Assembly (NCBI GenBank): GCA_014189435.1
Contig: CP050293.1
Span: 6,639,001-6,703,000, forward strand
Length of the DNA stretch: 64,000 nt
Source: Mesorhizobium loti
GTDB taxonomy: Bacteria; Pseudomonadota; Alphaproteobacteria; Rhizobiales; Rhizobiaceae
Reading direction: 5' to 3'
The position numbers and the translations under genes were made by a program. Shown piece by piece: positions 50,802-60,036 of this stretch. Positions within the stretch are counted from its first letter, which is position 1. The number at the start of each line of letters is the position of its first letter. The notes beneath the pieces are model-generated. The model had not been told where the DNA came from. It did no database searches and saw only the letters and a list, made by a program, of their open reading frames with translations.

Positions 50802-51206
50802 TCAAGCCGCCGGCTCGAATTTCAATGCGACGCCGTTGATGCAATAGCGCAGGCCGGTCGGCGGCGGGCCGTCCTCGAAGACATGGCCGAGATGGCTGCC
50901 GCAGCGGGCGCAATGGCATTCGGTGCGGACCATGCCGTAGCTGCGGTCGACAGTATTTTCGACCGAGCCCGGCACCGGATCGTTGAAGCTCGGCCAGCCG
51001 GTGCCGCTCTCGAACTTCAGCTTGGATTCAAACAAGGGCTGGTCGCAGCCGACGCAGGAAAATGTGCCGGCGCGCTTCTCGTAGAGCAAAGCGCAGCTTC
51101 CCGGCCGCTCGGTGCCGTGGCCGCGCATGACGGCATATTGCTCCGGTGTCAGCCGGGCGCGCCATTCGGCGTCGGTGCGGGTCACGGGGTAGGTGTGGGT
51201 GTCCAT
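50802..51206 (-). CDS. msrB: Peptide-methionine (R)-S-oxide reductase
   Basis: A 134-residue MsrB that repairs methionine-R-sulfoxide in proteins. The catalytic residue is Cys122 in RYCINGVAL (not selenocysteine), and four zinc cysteines are present (51, 54, 99, 102) in CVGC and CARC. The [10 protein letters not shown] motif confirms the family. It stands alone with an AT-richer upstream region. Confidence 0.96.
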   Translation of the reverse strand: MDTHTYPVTRTDAEWRARLTPEQYAVMRGHGTERPGSCALLYEKRAGTFSCVGCDQPLFESKLKFESGTGWPSFNDPVPGSVENTVDRSYGMVRTECHCARCGSHLGHVFEDGPPPTGLRYCINGVALKFEPAA

Positions 51207-51308
51207 TTGATCTCCTCAGCCTTGCCGGCTCGTTGTTGATTGCAACCTCATATTCGCACCAAGATAGGCATTTGTTACGGCATTTGCCCGCATTTTCGAT
51301 CGTGACCT

Positions 51309-52118
51309 TTATGCGATGGCTGCGAGATAGCGGGCAACCGAAGTAGCGAACGAATTCTTTCCGTCGCCGATGATGTTCAAGTCCCACCACGCGCCGCGGA
51401 TGTCTTCGAAGTCATATGGTTCAAGTACTGCCGCGATGCGGCGCACGGCCGCCGCGTTGAGCGGTATCTGGTTGGGATAGCTGTACATGAAGCTGACATG
51501 GCGGCGCGTCGGCGTCACTTGGACGGTGTCGCCGGTCAGCAGGGCGTTGCCGCCATCGCGCTGCCAGTGCAACACCTGGCTGCCGGCAAAATGGCCGCCG
51601 CAGCGGATGAGTGTCAGAGACGGGTTGATGACAAGAGTTTCGCCCTCCCAGCTGACGATCGAGGGATGCGGCCGCATGATCCACTGCCGGTCGTCTGCAT
51701 GAAGATAGATCGGCACGCCGCCAAACGCCTCGCTCCAACAGGCCATCGCCGAATAGAAATGGCAGTGCGAAATGGCGATCGCGATCAGGCCGCCACGCCG
51801 GTTGATTTCGGCCACCGCCTCGTCGCTGACCATCGAGACGCAGTCCCACAGCACATTGCCGTGCGGTGTCTCAACCAGTTGCGCTCGCTGACCGATGGCG
51901 AAGCGCGGCTCGATGCCGAAGGCGAGTACGCCGGCGTCGTCCTTCATCACGAGCCGATGTCCGCCAGCGAGGTCCTGCGGCGCGATCCAGGCCTGCCCCT
52001 CCCAGCGCACATATTGCCGCTCGTCCTCGCAGATCGGGCAATGTTCCGGCGGCGTCTCTGTTGCCGCGAACTGGACGCCGCATTGCAGGCAGAGAAAGCA
52101 GGTTTCTTGCCGATCCAT
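51309..52118 (-). CDS. Metallo-beta-lactamase-fold protein with N-terminal zinc ribbon
   Basis: A 269-residue protein. Residues 7-30 contain CxxC pairs (Cys10/Cys13 and Cys27/Cys30), a rubredoxin-like zinc ribbon. The rest has MBL landmarks: ISHCHFYSA (His118, His120), GGHFAGSQ and LLTGDTVQV. The canonical HxHxDH is altered: Tyr122 and Ser123 replace the Asp and third His, so one of the two metal sites may be missing or rearranged. Substrate unknown. It lies directly beside the VWA gene with no spacer, suggesting co-transcription. Confidence 0.78.
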   Translation of the reverse strand: MDRQETCFLCLQCGVQFAATETPPEHCPICEDERQYVRWEGQAWIAPQDLAGGHRLVMKDDAGVLAFGIEPRFAIGQRAQLVETPHGNVLWDCVSMVSDEAVAEINRRGGLIAIAISHCHFYSAMACWSEAFGGVPIYLHADDRQWIMRPHPSIVSWEGETLVINPSLTLIRCGGHFAGSQVLHWQRDGGNALLTGDTVQVTPTRRHVSFMYSYPNQIPLNAAAVRRIAAVLEPYDFEDIRGAWWDLNIIGDGKNSFATSVARYLAAIA

Positions 52119-53309
52119 TCAGTGCTTCCTTGAAAGCTGCTTGGTCGCGCCTTCCAGCCCGGCCAAGGTCAGCGGGAACATGCGGCCGCCGAAGATGTCG
52201 CGGATCATGGCGATCGAATGGGTAAAGCCCCAGTTTTTCTGGTTTTCGGGGTTCAGCCATACCGCGTTCGGCCATTGCTGCAGCAGGCGGCCGAGCCAGA
52301 CGGCTCCGGCCTCCGGATTCCAGTGCTCGACCGACCCGCCGGGTTGTGCGATCTCATATGGGCTCATAGAGGCGTCGCCGACGACGATCACCTTGTAGTC
52401 CGGCCCATATTTGTGGAGGAGGTCGAAAGTCGGGACCGTCTCGGCATGGCGGCGACGATTGTCCTTCCACACGCCCTCATAGAGGCAGTTGTGGAAATAG
52501 AAATATTCGAGCTGGCGGAATTCGGCGCGGGCGGCCGAGAACAGCTCCTCGACGCTCTTGATGTGGTCGTCCATCGAGCCGCCGACATCGAAGAACATCA
52601 GGAGTTTCACCGCGTTGCGGCGTTCGGGCCGCGTCCGCACGTCGAGATAGCCATGTTCGGCCGTGGCGTGGATGGTGCCGGGCAGGTCGAACTCCTCCTC
52701 GGCACCCTCGCGGACCCAGCGGCGCAGGCGCTTCAGCGCGATCTTGATGTTGCGGGTGCCGAGCTCGACGGCGTCATCGAAATTCCTGAACTCGCGCTTG
52801 TCCCACACCTTCACCGCGCGGCGGTTGCGGCTTTCGTGCTGACCGATGCGCACGCCTTCGGGGTTGTAGCCATAGGCGCCGAAGGGCGAAGTGCCGCCGG
52901 TGCCGATCCATTTCGAGCCGCCCTGATGACGGCCTTTTTGCTCCTCCAGCCGCCGCTTCAGCGTCTCCATCAGCTTGTCAAAGCCGCCGAGCGCTTCGAC
53001 CAGCTTTTTCTCCTCGTCGGTCAGGTGCTTTTCGGCGAGGCGGCGCAGCCATTCCTCGGGAATATTGGCGACGTCCACGGCATCCGGCCCGCCCAGCGCT
53101 TCGATGCCCTTGAAGACATGCGCGAACACCTGGTCGAAGCGGTCGATATGGCGCTCGTCCTTCACCAATGCTGCGCGGGCGAGGTAATAAAAACCTTCGA
53201 CATCATAGTCGACCAACCCGGCTTCCAGCCCCTCCAGCAGCGACAGATATTCCCGCAGCGAAACGGGAACGCGCGCTGCCTTCAGTTCGAGGAAGAAGGG
53301 GATGAACAT
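52119..53309 (-). CDS. VWA-domain protein, CoxE-like
   Basis: A 396-residue protein with a helical N-terminal half (LEGLEAGLVDYDVEGFYYLARAALVKDERHIDRFD) and a von Willebrand A domain from about 230 with the metal site FFDVGGSMDDH and VVVGDASMSPYE. CoxE-like proteins work with MoxR AAA+ ATPases to mature or insert metals into target enzymes. The MoxR gene here is 3.1 kb upstream in the same orientation, separated by three genes. The target is unknown. Confidence 0.85.
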   Translation of the reverse strand: MFIPFFLELKAARVPVSLREYLSLLEGLEAGLVDYDVEGFYYLARAALVKDERHIDRFDQVFAHVFKGIEALGGPDAVDVANIPEEWLRRLAEKHLTDEEKKLVEALGGFDKLMETLKRRLEEQKGRHQGGSKWIGTGGTSPFGAYGYNPEGVRIGQHESRNRRAVKVWDKREFRNFDDAVELGTRNIKIALKRLRRWVREGAEEEFDLPGTIHATAEHGYLDVRTRPERRNAVKLLMFFDVGGSMDDHIKSVEELFSAARAEFRQLEYFYFHNCLYEGVWKDNRRRHAETVPTFDLLHKYGPDYKVIVVGDASMSPYEIAQPGGSVEHWNPEAGAVWLGRLLQQWPNAVWLNPENQKNWGFTHSIAMIRDIFGGRMFPLTLAGLEGATKQLSRKH

Positions 53310-53316
53310 GGCCTAT

Positions 53317-53763
53317 CTACAGCAGATCGTACTCGATGAAGCCCGTCCGTCGCGCGACATGGTCGTAGAGCTTGCGCGCGGTGGCGTTGGTCTCGTGCGT
53401 CATCCAGTAGACGTTCTTGACGCCGATTTTTGCGGCTTCCTCTTTCACCGCCTTGATCAGGGCCGCGCCGATGCCCTTGCCGCGCACATCCGGGTCGGCG
53501 AACAGGTCTTGCAGATAGCAGTTGTTTTTTTCCGACCAGCCGGAGCGGTGGTAGAGATAGTGGGTGAGGCCGACCGCCTTGCCGCCTGATGTGGCGATGA
53601 AGCCTTTCGGTTCGAACTCACCCGGCGTGAACAGCCGCTTCCAGGTGACGGCATAGACCTCTTCGGGAAGCTTCGTCTCGTAAAAGGTGAGGTAGTCGGT
53701 CCACAGGCGCCGCCAGTCGGCGTGGTCGGACTGCGCGAGCGGGCGGACGGTGATCTCGGTCAT
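53317..53763 (-). CDS. GNAT acetyltransferase
   Basis: A 148-residue GNAT protein with the acetyl-CoA motif DVRGKGIGAALI, the conserved LQDLFADPD preceding it and the ATARKLYDHVARRTGF end. ATG 53763 follows GGAGGAATGAA. Similar proteins acetylate small amines. It starts the apparent insertion between the VWA and MoxR genes, although it is oriented with them. Confidence 0.88.
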   Translation of the reverse strand: MTEITVRPLAQSDHADWRRLWTDYLTFYETKLPEEVYAVTWKRLFTPGEFEPKGFIATSGGKAVGLTHYLYHRSGWSEKNNCYLQDLFADPDVRGKGIGAALIKAVKEEAAKIGVKNVYWMTHETNATARKLYDHVARRTGFIEYDLL

Positions 53764-53785
53764 TTCATTCCTCCGAAGTTTGGAG

Positions 53786-53810
53786 CACGATCCGATAGAA
53801 TCGGATCGTG
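53786..53810. repeat. Perfect palindrome, CACGATCCGAT type
   Basis: CACGATCCGAT (53786-53796) and ATCGGATCGTG (53800-53810) form a perfect 11-bp stem with an AGA loop between the GNAT and LysR genes. No T-run follows in either direction, so it is more likely a dispersed repeat than a classical terminator. Confidence 0.65.
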
Positions 53811-53819
53811 ACACCTGTC

Positions 53820-54692
53820 CTATCCTGTCGGCAAATTGGACTCGCGAAAAGCGGTTGCGAGCATCTTCAGTGCCTCTCGTGCCCGTGGCGCCAAAGCGCG
53901 CGCATGTAGAACAATCTCGGAAGAGGGAATTGGCGGCAGGCTGAATTTGCGGCCAACCTCGATCAAACCGGGAGGGGCCACACGGTAAGCGAGGGCGGAT
54001 AGAGCAAAACCGGCCGATACCGCGATGTTGACGGCCGCGCCGCCACCGCCGACGTAAGCCTCATTCCAGGCAATGCCTGCTTTGTCCAGCGCCTCGACCG
54101 CTCTCACACGGTCCGGGCAGTTGCATACGGTGCTTAAAAGCGCCAGGCGCAAGGGCGTCCCGGGTCGCCATTCGAAGGCGGGGGCGGCGAACCAGCCATA
54201 ATGGGTGCGCGACAAGGCTTCGCCCCGGCGACCGTCGCTCTCCCGGTGCACAATGACCGCATCGAGTTCGCCGCGATCGAAAGCGTCCTCCAGCAAGGAG
54301 CTGGTATCGATCCTTATATTGAGCGCGAGCGACGGATCGTGGGCATGAAGCTGGGCTATCAGTATGGAAAGCTCGGGTCCCGCGACGTGGTCGACAAAGC
54401 CGAGGGCAAGCCGGCACGGCGCCTCGGAAAACTCCGTGATGGCGCGTTCATGGGCGGCAAGGAATTCGCGCGCCGCTGGGAGAAAGATCGCTCCTCTCGC
54501 TGACAGGCTCACGCGGCGCGGGGTTCGTTCGATCAAACGCGCCCCGAGCTTTTCTTCAAGCCGGCGCAGCTTGACGCTGATCGTCGCCTGGGTGCTGCCC
54601 AGCGCCGCCGCCGCCCGGGTGAAGCTCTGCAGATCGGCCACCATGACGAAGGTCCGCACGGCGTCGACATCAAGGCTGGTCATCTCGAGCAT
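53820..54692 (-). CDS. LysR-family regulator, divergent from the MFS gene
   Basis: A 290-residue LysR regulator: the helix-turn-helix at about 10-66 (VMVADLQSFTRAAAALGSTQATISVKLRRLE) and a ligand-binding domain after it. It is divergent from the MFS efflux gene with about 118 bp between, which contain an ATCTCT/AGAGAT inverted repeat. Probably controls that exporter. Confidence 0.9.
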   Translation of the reverse strand: MLEMTSLDVDAVRTFVMVADLQSFTRAAAALGSTQATISVKLRRLEEKLGARLIERTPRRVSLSARGAIFLPAAREFLAAHERAITEFSEAPCRLALGFVDHVAGPELSILIAQLHAHDPSLALNIRIDTSSLLEDAFDRGELDAVIVHRESDGRRGEALSRTHYGWFAAPAFEWRPGTPLRLALLSTVCNCPDRVRAVEALDKAGIAWNEAYVGGGGAAVNIAVSAGFALSALAYRVAPPGLIEVGRKFSLPPIPSSEIVLHARALAPRAREALKMLATAFRESNLPTG

Positions 54693-54703
54693 TCCATTTT
54701 GTC

Positions 54704-54720
54704 ATCTCTGAAATAGAGAT
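54704..54720. promoter_or_regulatory. Candidate LysR operator
   Basis: ATCTCT (54704-54709) and AGAGAT (54715-54720) flank a 5-base spacer, fitting the T-N11-A layout of LysR boxes, 12 bases upstream of the regulator start codon and about 90 bp upstream of the MFS start. Confidence 0.5.
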
Positions 54721-54810
54721 GCATAGCCTTTTTTCATGATCAGGGGTGGTCTATCTCATCGACGGCAGTTTGAAAAGCATTGCCTGCAACTCCGATAGAA
54801 AGTGATCGAT

Positions 54811-56379
54811 ATGAGGTTTCAAATTGAGCGAAACACCGTTGCGCTTGTGGGGGCCTGCCTTGCCTCGCTGCTGTTCGGTCTCGAAATCTCCAGCGTACCG
54901 GTGATCCTTCCGAAACTGGAAAGCGTGCTCGCCGCCGATTTCAAGGATTTGCAGTGGATCATGAATGCCTACACCATTGCCTGCACCACGGTGTTGATGG
55001 CAACGGGGACGCTGGCCGACCGTTTCGGGCGCAAACGGGTGATGGTGATCACCACCATAGCCTTCGGCTTTGCCTCTTTGCTGTGCGGCCTCGCACCGAG
55101 CGCTCCAATTCTGATCATCGCCCGCTTTTTGCAAGGGCTCGCGGGCGGAGCGATGTTCACGTGCAGCGTGGCCGTGCTGTCCCATCAGTTTCAAGATGGT
55201 GGTGAACGCGGCAAGGCTTTCGTCGCCTGGAGCGTCGTCTCGGGCATCGGGCTCGGTTTCGGGCCCGCCATTGGCGGATTGATCGTGGCGTTCTCCAGTT
55301 GGCAATGGGTGTTCCTCATCCATGTGCCGCTGGCGATCCTTGCTTTGGTCTTCATCGGCAGAGGCGTCACTGAATCACGCGATCACAACGCCCAGAGGCT
55401 TGATCGGGCCGGCATCCTGACGCTCTCATTCGCGGTGTTCGGCTTCTCTTATCTGATCACGCAAGGCGCCGATCTCGGGTCCGGTGCCCGCATCGGCGTG
55501 ACCGTCGCGGCCGTCCTGTCCTTCATCGCGTTCCTTTTTGCCGAGAAGATCAGTCCCTATCCGATGTTCGATTTCTCCGTCTTCCGCATCCGTCAGTTTT
55601 CGGGAGCGATCATGGGCGGCATTGGCATGAATTTCAGCTACTGGCCGTTCATCATCTATCTGCCGATCTATTTTTCGGGCGTTCTGGGCTATGACAGCAC
55701 CACGACCGGCCTGTTGCTGCTCGTCTACACGCTTCCCCTGATGCTGATGTCCTCGACCGCCGAGCGCTTGCGCGCGCGCTATCAGGCGCGGGTTGCGATC
55801 CCGCTCGGTCTGCTGACATTAGGGATCGGCTTTATCGCCATGCGGATAGGGTCCGGGCTCGAGGGCGCCAATTGGGTGACCATGCTGCCCGGTACGCTGA
55901 TCGCCGGCATCGGCATCGGCCTGACCAATTCACCGACCACCAACACCACGACCGGCTCGGTGTCGCCGGATCGTGCCGGCATGGCTTCGGGCATCGATAT
56001 CAGTGCGCGCTTGATCACGCTCGCCATCAACATCGCGGTGCTGGGCCTGCTGCTTACGCAGGGGATAGTCTCTTATCTCCGGAACGCGTTTGACGGGGCG
56101 TTCGGCCCGAATGAACTGGGTGCACTGGCGGAAAAGATCGCCACCGGAAATCTCGATGGCTTGACGCAATATTCGCCCAGGCTCGCGACCCTAGACCCAT
56201 CCGGCGCCATCGCGCATGCCGCACTGGTCAACGGTTTTGGCTGGGTCATGCTCTATTGCGGGATCGGCGTTCTCGCTCTTGCCGTCATCAGCTTCATCAT
56301 CTTCGGCGCCAAGACCGACGCGCCGCAAGAGCAGAGGGGGCATGGTTCCGCTCAGACCGCGGGCGAGGCCCGCTCGTAG
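54811..56379 (+). CDS. MFS drug-efflux transporter, DHA2 family
   Basis: A 522-residue carrier with about fourteen hydrophobic segments, as in EmrB/QacA exporters. MFS motif A appears as GTLADRFGRKRVM after helix 2, motif C as GIGLGFGPAIGG in helix 5, and the first helix has the ASLLFGLE start of the family. It should export toxic organic compounds by proton antiport. ATG 54811 chosen; a GTG at 54802 is possible. Controlled, by position, by the divergent LysR gene. Confidence 0.9.
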   Translation: MRFQIERNTVALVGACLASLLFGLEISSVPVILPKLESVLAADFKDLQWIMNAYTIACTTVLMATGTLADRFGRKRVMVITTIAFGFASLLCGLAPSAPILIIARFLQGLAGGAMFTCSVAVLSHQFQDGGERGKAFVAWSVVSGIGLGFGPAIGGLIVAFSSWQWVFLIHVPLAILALVFIGRGVTESRDHNAQRLDRAGILTLSFAVFGFSYLITQGADLGSGARIGVTVAAVLSFIAFLFAEKISPYPMFDFSVFRIRQFSGAIMGGIGMNFSYWPFIIYLPIYFSGVLGYDSTTTGLLLLVYTLPLMLMSSTAERLRARYQARVAIPLGLLTLGIGFIAMRIGSGLEGANWVTMLPGTLIAGIGIGLTNSPTTNTTTGSVSPDRAGMASGIDISARLITLAINIAVLGLLLTQGIVSYLRNAFDGAFGPNELGALAEKIATGNLDGLTQYSPRLATLDPSGAIAHAALVNGFGWVMLYCGIGVLALAVISFIIFGAKTDAPQEQRGHGSAQTAGEARS

Positions 56380-56447
56380 CAACGGCCTTCCAGCTCGGCG
56401 TCAGAGGCCGAGTTGTTGCGGTCCAGTAATCATGTGCGAACCGCTCT

Positions 56448-57287
56448 TCATCCCTGCCGTCTGGCCATGAAGGCCAGCCGTTCGAACAAATGCACATCCT
56501 GTTCGTTTTTCAGCAGCGCCCCATGCAGCTTCGGCAGCGCGTTCTTCGGGTCGGCGCGCAAATCTTCCGGCGCGATGTCGTCGGCGACCAGCAGCCTTAT
56601 CCAGTCGAGCGCCTCGGAGGTCGACGGCTTCTTCTTCAGGCCGGGCACGTCGCGGATCTCGTAGAACTGGGTAAGCGCTGCCCGAACCAGATTCTGCTTG
56701 ATGCCGGGATAGTGGACGTCGACGATTTTGTGCAGCGTGTCGACGTCGGGAAAGCGGATGTAGTGAAAGAAGCAGCGGCGCAGAAAGGCGTCCGGCAGCT
56801 CCTTCTCGTTGTTGGAGGTGATGATGACGATCGGCCTGACGGCGGCGCGGATGGTTTCGCCGGTCTCGTAGACGAAGAACTCCATCCGATCGAGTTCCTG
56901 CAGGAGGTCGTTGGGGAATTCGATGTCGGCCTTGTCGATCTCGTCGATCAAGAGCACGACCTTTCTGCCGGCCGCGAACGCCTCCCACAATTTGCCGCGC
57001 TTGATGTAGTTTTTGATGTCGTTGAACCTGATATCGCCGAGCTGGCTGTCGCGCAGGCGCGAGACGGCGTCATATTCGTACAGGCCCTGCTGCGCCCGCG
57101 TGGTCGATTTGACGTGCCATTCGATGAGGTCGAGGCCAAGCGCCGCTGCCACCTGGCGGGCCAGTTCCGTCTTGCCGGTGCCGGGCTCGCCCTTGACCAG
57201 CAAGGGCCGCTCCAGTGCGATCGCCGCGTTGACGGCCACCATCAGATCCTTGTCGGCGACATAGGCCGCCGTGCCTTCGAAACGCAT
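56448..57287 (-). CDS. MoxR-family AAA+ ATPase
   Basis: A 279-residue AAA+ ATPase: Walker A GEPGTGKT (about 34-41), Walker B VVLLIDEIDKAD, sensor segment IITSNNEKELPDAFLRRC and the C-terminal lid. It starts at MRFEGTAAYV (ATG 57287, GAGGAG upstream); an earlier in-frame start runs into the 6S RNA side. MoxR ATPases act with VWA proteins as chaperones in cofactor insertion; the VWA partner at 52119 is on the same strand but separated by a GNAT and a LysR-MFS pair. Confidence 0.9.
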   Translation of the reverse strand: MRFEGTAAYVADKDLMVAVNAAIALERPLLVKGEPGTGKTELARQVAAALGLDLIEWHVKSTTRAQQGLYEYDAVSRLRDSQLGDIRFNDIKNYIKRGKLWEAFAAGRKVVLLIDEIDKADIEFPNDLLQELDRMEFFVYETGETIRAAVRPIVIITSNNEKELPDAFLRRCFFHYIRFPDVDTLHKIVDVHYPGIKQNLVRAALTQFYEIRDVPGLKKKPSTSEALDWIRLLVADDIAPEDLRADPKNALPKLHGALLKNEQDVHLFERLAFMARRQG

Positions 57288-57433
57288 TCTTGCTCCTCGG
57301 TTGGTCATGGCGACCGTAAGGACGCGGCTCAGCCTGTGCAAGGGTGAGGTGTTGGCGTTGCGAGGGTCTGAACCCAACACGGAAAGAATGCCCGTCTCAC
57401 TGGCGCTTGGTCCACCGGCAGCCTATATTGGCT

Positions 57434-57570
57434 GGGACGGTCTGTGCTTCCCGGCAGGAGAACATTTTCCCCGGGGCCTTAACGATCCTTAGGGAGCTGT
57501 CCCTGGGAAGACCCGTGGGTTTTCTCACACGGCGCCCACCTACTTTGTAGGTTCCCGGGATCGCTCTCTC
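57434..57570 (+). ncRNA. ssrS: 6S RNA (alphaproteobacterial SsrS)
   Basis: The stretch GGGGCCTTAACGA, AGGGAGCTGTCCCTGG, GACCCGTG...CACGGCGCCC and CTACTTTGTAGGTTCCCGGGA shows the closing stem, hairpins and central bubble of alphaproteobacterial 6S RNA. A TATATT -10 box at 57424-57429 precedes it. 6S RNA binds the housekeeping RNA polymerase holoenzyme and restrains it in stationary phase. It lies directly upstream of the folate cyclo-ligase gene, the conserved location across proteobacteria. The exact ends are estimates. Confidence 0.82.
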
Positions 57571-57687
57571 CACCGGTTGTGTGGATCGTCACTTATCGCA
57601 AGATATCCACCCATTTCGGTGGATGATGCGGTGGAAAACGTCGCTTCCAAAACTCCATCTAGATCTGACCTTTTCTACCTTGGCCGC

Positions 57688-58275
57688 ATGACCTCTCCCA
57701 CAGACCTGAAAAAACAGCTTCGCCGTGAGGCCCTCGGGCGCCGCGACGCGCTCGATGAATTCTGGCGGGTGGAGGTCGCGCTTGAAATGGCCGAGACGGC
57801 ACGCGATCACCTCCACGTCGAGCCGGGCCAGATCGTTTCCGGCTTCTGGCCGATGCGTTCGGAAGTCGACGTCCGGCCGCTGATGTTTGCCTTGCGCGAA
57901 AAGGGCGCACGGCTTTGCCTGCCGGCCATTCTCGACAAGACCACCATCGTCTTTCGTGAATTGGTGCGCGGCGCGCCGATGGTCGAGATGGGTTTCGGCA
58001 CGGTCGGGCCGCACGAAGAGGCCGAGGAGCTCGACCCGTCGGTGATGCTGGTGCCGCTTGCCGCCTTCGATGCGCGCGGCCATCGCATCGGCTATGGCGC
58101 TGGCTATTACGACCGTGCCATCGCCAAGCTGCTCGACAAGGGAAAGCCGCCGCGACTGATCGGCATCGCTTTCGACTGCCAGGAAGTGGCGTTGGTGCCG
58201 GATGAGAACCACGACGTCGTCATTTCGGAAATACTCACCGAGAGCGGGTTGCGCCGCTTCGCGCCAAAATTGTAG
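57688..58275 (+). CDS. 5-Formyltetrahydrofolate cyclo-ligase
   Basis: A 195-residue enzyme that turns 5-formyl-THF into 5,10-methenyl-THF with ATP. Marked by KKQLRREALGRRDAL near the N-terminus and the C-terminal VPLAAFDARGHRIGYGAGYYDRA. The ATG at 57688 gives the family length; the frame is open further upstream but unrelated. Related to E. coli YgfA, which likewise lies downstream of 6S RNA. Probably read from the 6S transcript or its own promoter. Confidence 0.93.
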   Translation: MTSPTDLKKQLRREALGRRDALDEFWRVEVALEMAETARDHLHVEPGQIVSGFWPMRSEVDVRPLMFALREKGARLCLPAILDKTTIVFRELVRGAPMVEMGFGTVGPHEEAEELDPSVMLVPLAAFDARGHRIGYGAGYYDRAIAKLLDKGKPPRLIGIAFDCQEVALVPDENHDVVISEILTESGLRRFAPKL

Positions 58276-58290
58276 ATAAGTACAAGGGAC

Positions 58291-58347
58291 GCATGATCTT
58301 TCACGGGCGTCATGCAGCTTTCGCTGACCTTCGGTGCGGGATCATAT
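58291..58347. repeat. Diverged GCATGATC palindrome overlapping a start codon
   Basis: GCATGATC (58291-58298) faces GATCATAT (58340-58347) around diverged inner stems. It resembles the palindromes at 27237 and 44072. The next gene's ATG at 58346 lies inside the right arm. Confidence 0.45.
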
Positions 58348-59170
58348 GAGACTTCTCTTCCTCGGTGACATGGTTGGAAAGACAGGACGCACGGCGGTGT
58401 GGGAACAGCTGCCCGGCCTGATCTCCGACTTCAAACTCGATTTCGTCATCGTCAATGGCGAGAACGCCGCTGGCGGCTTCGGCATCACCGAAGAGATCTT
58501 TCGCGAAACGATCGCGGCCGGTGCGGATGTCGTCACCACCGGCAACCACGTCTGGGACCAGCGTGACGCGCTCGCCTTCGCGCCGCGCGAAGAGCGTTTT
58601 CTGCGCCCCTCCAACTTTCCCAAAGGCACGCCCGGGCGCGGCTCCGGCGTCTATATCGCGAGGAGCGGCGCCCGCGTGCTGGTCGCCAACATCATGGGCC
58701 GGGTGTTCATGCATCCCGAACTCGACGACCCGTTCCAGGCCGGCGAACGCGAGCTTGCCGCCTGTCCGCTCGGCGAGCAGGCGGATGCCGTGATCATCGA
58801 CTTCCACGCCGAGGCGACCTCGGAAAAGATGTGCTTCGCGCATTTCGTCGACGGCCGCGCCAGTCTCGTCGTCGGCACCCACACCCACCAGCCGACCGGC
58901 GATCATCAGATCCTCAATGGCGGCACCGGCTATATCTCCGACGCCGGCATGTGCGGCGACTATGATTCCTCGCTCGGCATGGACAAGGAGGAGCCGCTCA
59001 ACCGGTTCCTGTCGAAAGTGCCGAAAGGGCGTTTCGAGGCAGCCACCGGACCGGCGACATTGTGCGGCGTCGGCGTCGATATTTCCGACCGCACAGGGCT
59101 CACCGAGCGGATCGCGCCGTTTCGTCGCGGCCCGCGGCTGGAGGAAACCGCGCCATCCTTCTGGTCGTGA
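58346..59170 (+). CDS. YmdB/TIGR00282-type metallophosphoesterase
   Basis: A 274-residue phosphoesterase. MRLLFLGDMVGKTGR, IVNGENAAGGFG, TGNHVWDQR, VDFHAE-like IDFHAEATSEK and VGTHTHQPTGD mark the YmdB family, which in Bacillus hydrolyses 2',3'-cyclic nucleotides. The ATG at 58346 is used; an in-frame start at 58334 is also possible. It lies downstream of the folate cyclo-ligase gene. Confidence 0.92.
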   Translation: MRLLFLGDMVGKTGRTAVWEQLPGLISDFKLDFVIVNGENAAGGFGITEEIFRETIAAGADVVTTGNHVWDQRDALAFAPREERFLRPSNFPKGTPGRGSGVYIARSGARVLVANIMGRVFMHPELDDPFQAGERELAACPLGEQADAVIIDFHAEATSEKMCFAHFVDGRASLVVGTHTHQPTGDHQILNGGTGYISDAGMCGDYDSSLGMDKEEPLNRFLSKVPKGRFEAATGPATLCGVGVDISDRTGLTERIAPFRRGPRLEETAPSFWS

Positions 59171-59244
59171 CATTGATATAGGCGCGCTTAGTACCTAATT
59201 GCCGGCCACACTGCTCTAGATCGTTAAAAGAGGGGACGACCTCC

Positions 59245-60012
59245 ATGCAGCTCATCGAATTCCTGGCGCCGCATTTTCAATTCGTGTCCGATCCAACGGC
59301 CTGGGTCGCGCTGCTGACGCTGGTGGTGCTGGAGATCGTACTCGGCATCGACAATCTGATCTTCATCTCGATCCTGACCAACAAGCTGCCGGAGGCACAA
59401 CGGGCCCAGGCTCGCCGCCTCGGCATTTCGGCGGCGCTGATCATGCGGCTGGTGCTGCTGGCCACCATTTCCATCATCGTCCAGTTGACGGCGCCAGTGT
59501 TCACCGCATTCGGCCACGGCTTCTCCTGGCGCGACCTGATCCTGATCGCCGGCGGCCTGTTCCTGGTCTGGAAGGCGACGAAGGAGATCCATCACACGGT
59601 CGATCCCGACGACCACAAGGACACGATGCTGGGCGAGACGCTGCAGATCAGCCTTGCCGGTGCGATCTTCCAGATCCTGCTGCTCGACCTGGTCTTCTCG
59701 ATCGATTCGATCATCACCGCCGTCGGCATGACCGACGAGATCGCCATCATGTACATCGCCGTGATCGTCGCGGTGAGCGTGATGATGCTGGCGGCCGGAC
59801 CGCTTGCGGACTTCATCGCCAAGAACCCGAGCATCGTCATGCTGGCGCTGGGCTTCCTGCTGATGATCGGCATGACGCTGATCGCCGACGGCATGGGCTA
59901 TCACGTGCCCAAGGGCTACATCTACGCGGCCATGGGTTTCTCGGCGCTGGTCGAAGGGCTCAACATGCTGGCGCGACGGCGCAAGAAGGCGAAGTCGGGC
60001 GCCGGGCACTGA
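59245..60012 (+). CDS. TerC-family membrane protein
   Basis: A 255-residue protein with about seven hydrophobic segments. The paired motifs [16 protein letters not shown] and [14 protein letters not shown] are TerC hallmarks, with acidic residues in the membrane thought to handle metal ions. Related E. coli proteins (YgdQ-like, Alx) concern manganese export. Metal and direction of transport cannot be read here. Confidence 0.92.
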   Translation: MQLIEFLAPHFQFVSDPTAWVALLTLVVLEIVLGIDNLIFISILTNKLPEAQRAQARRLGISAALIMRLVLLATISIIVQLTAPVFTAFGHGFSWRDLILIAGGLFLVWKATKEIHHTVDPDDHKDTMLGETLQISLAGAIFQILLLDLVFSIDSIITAVGMTDEIAIMYIAVIVAVSVMMLAAGPLADFIAKNPSIVMLALGFLLMIGMTLIADGMGYHVPKGYIYAAMGFSALVEGLNMLARRRKKAKSGAGH

Positions 60013-60036
60013 GCCCGGATCGCCGGGGCCTTACGC

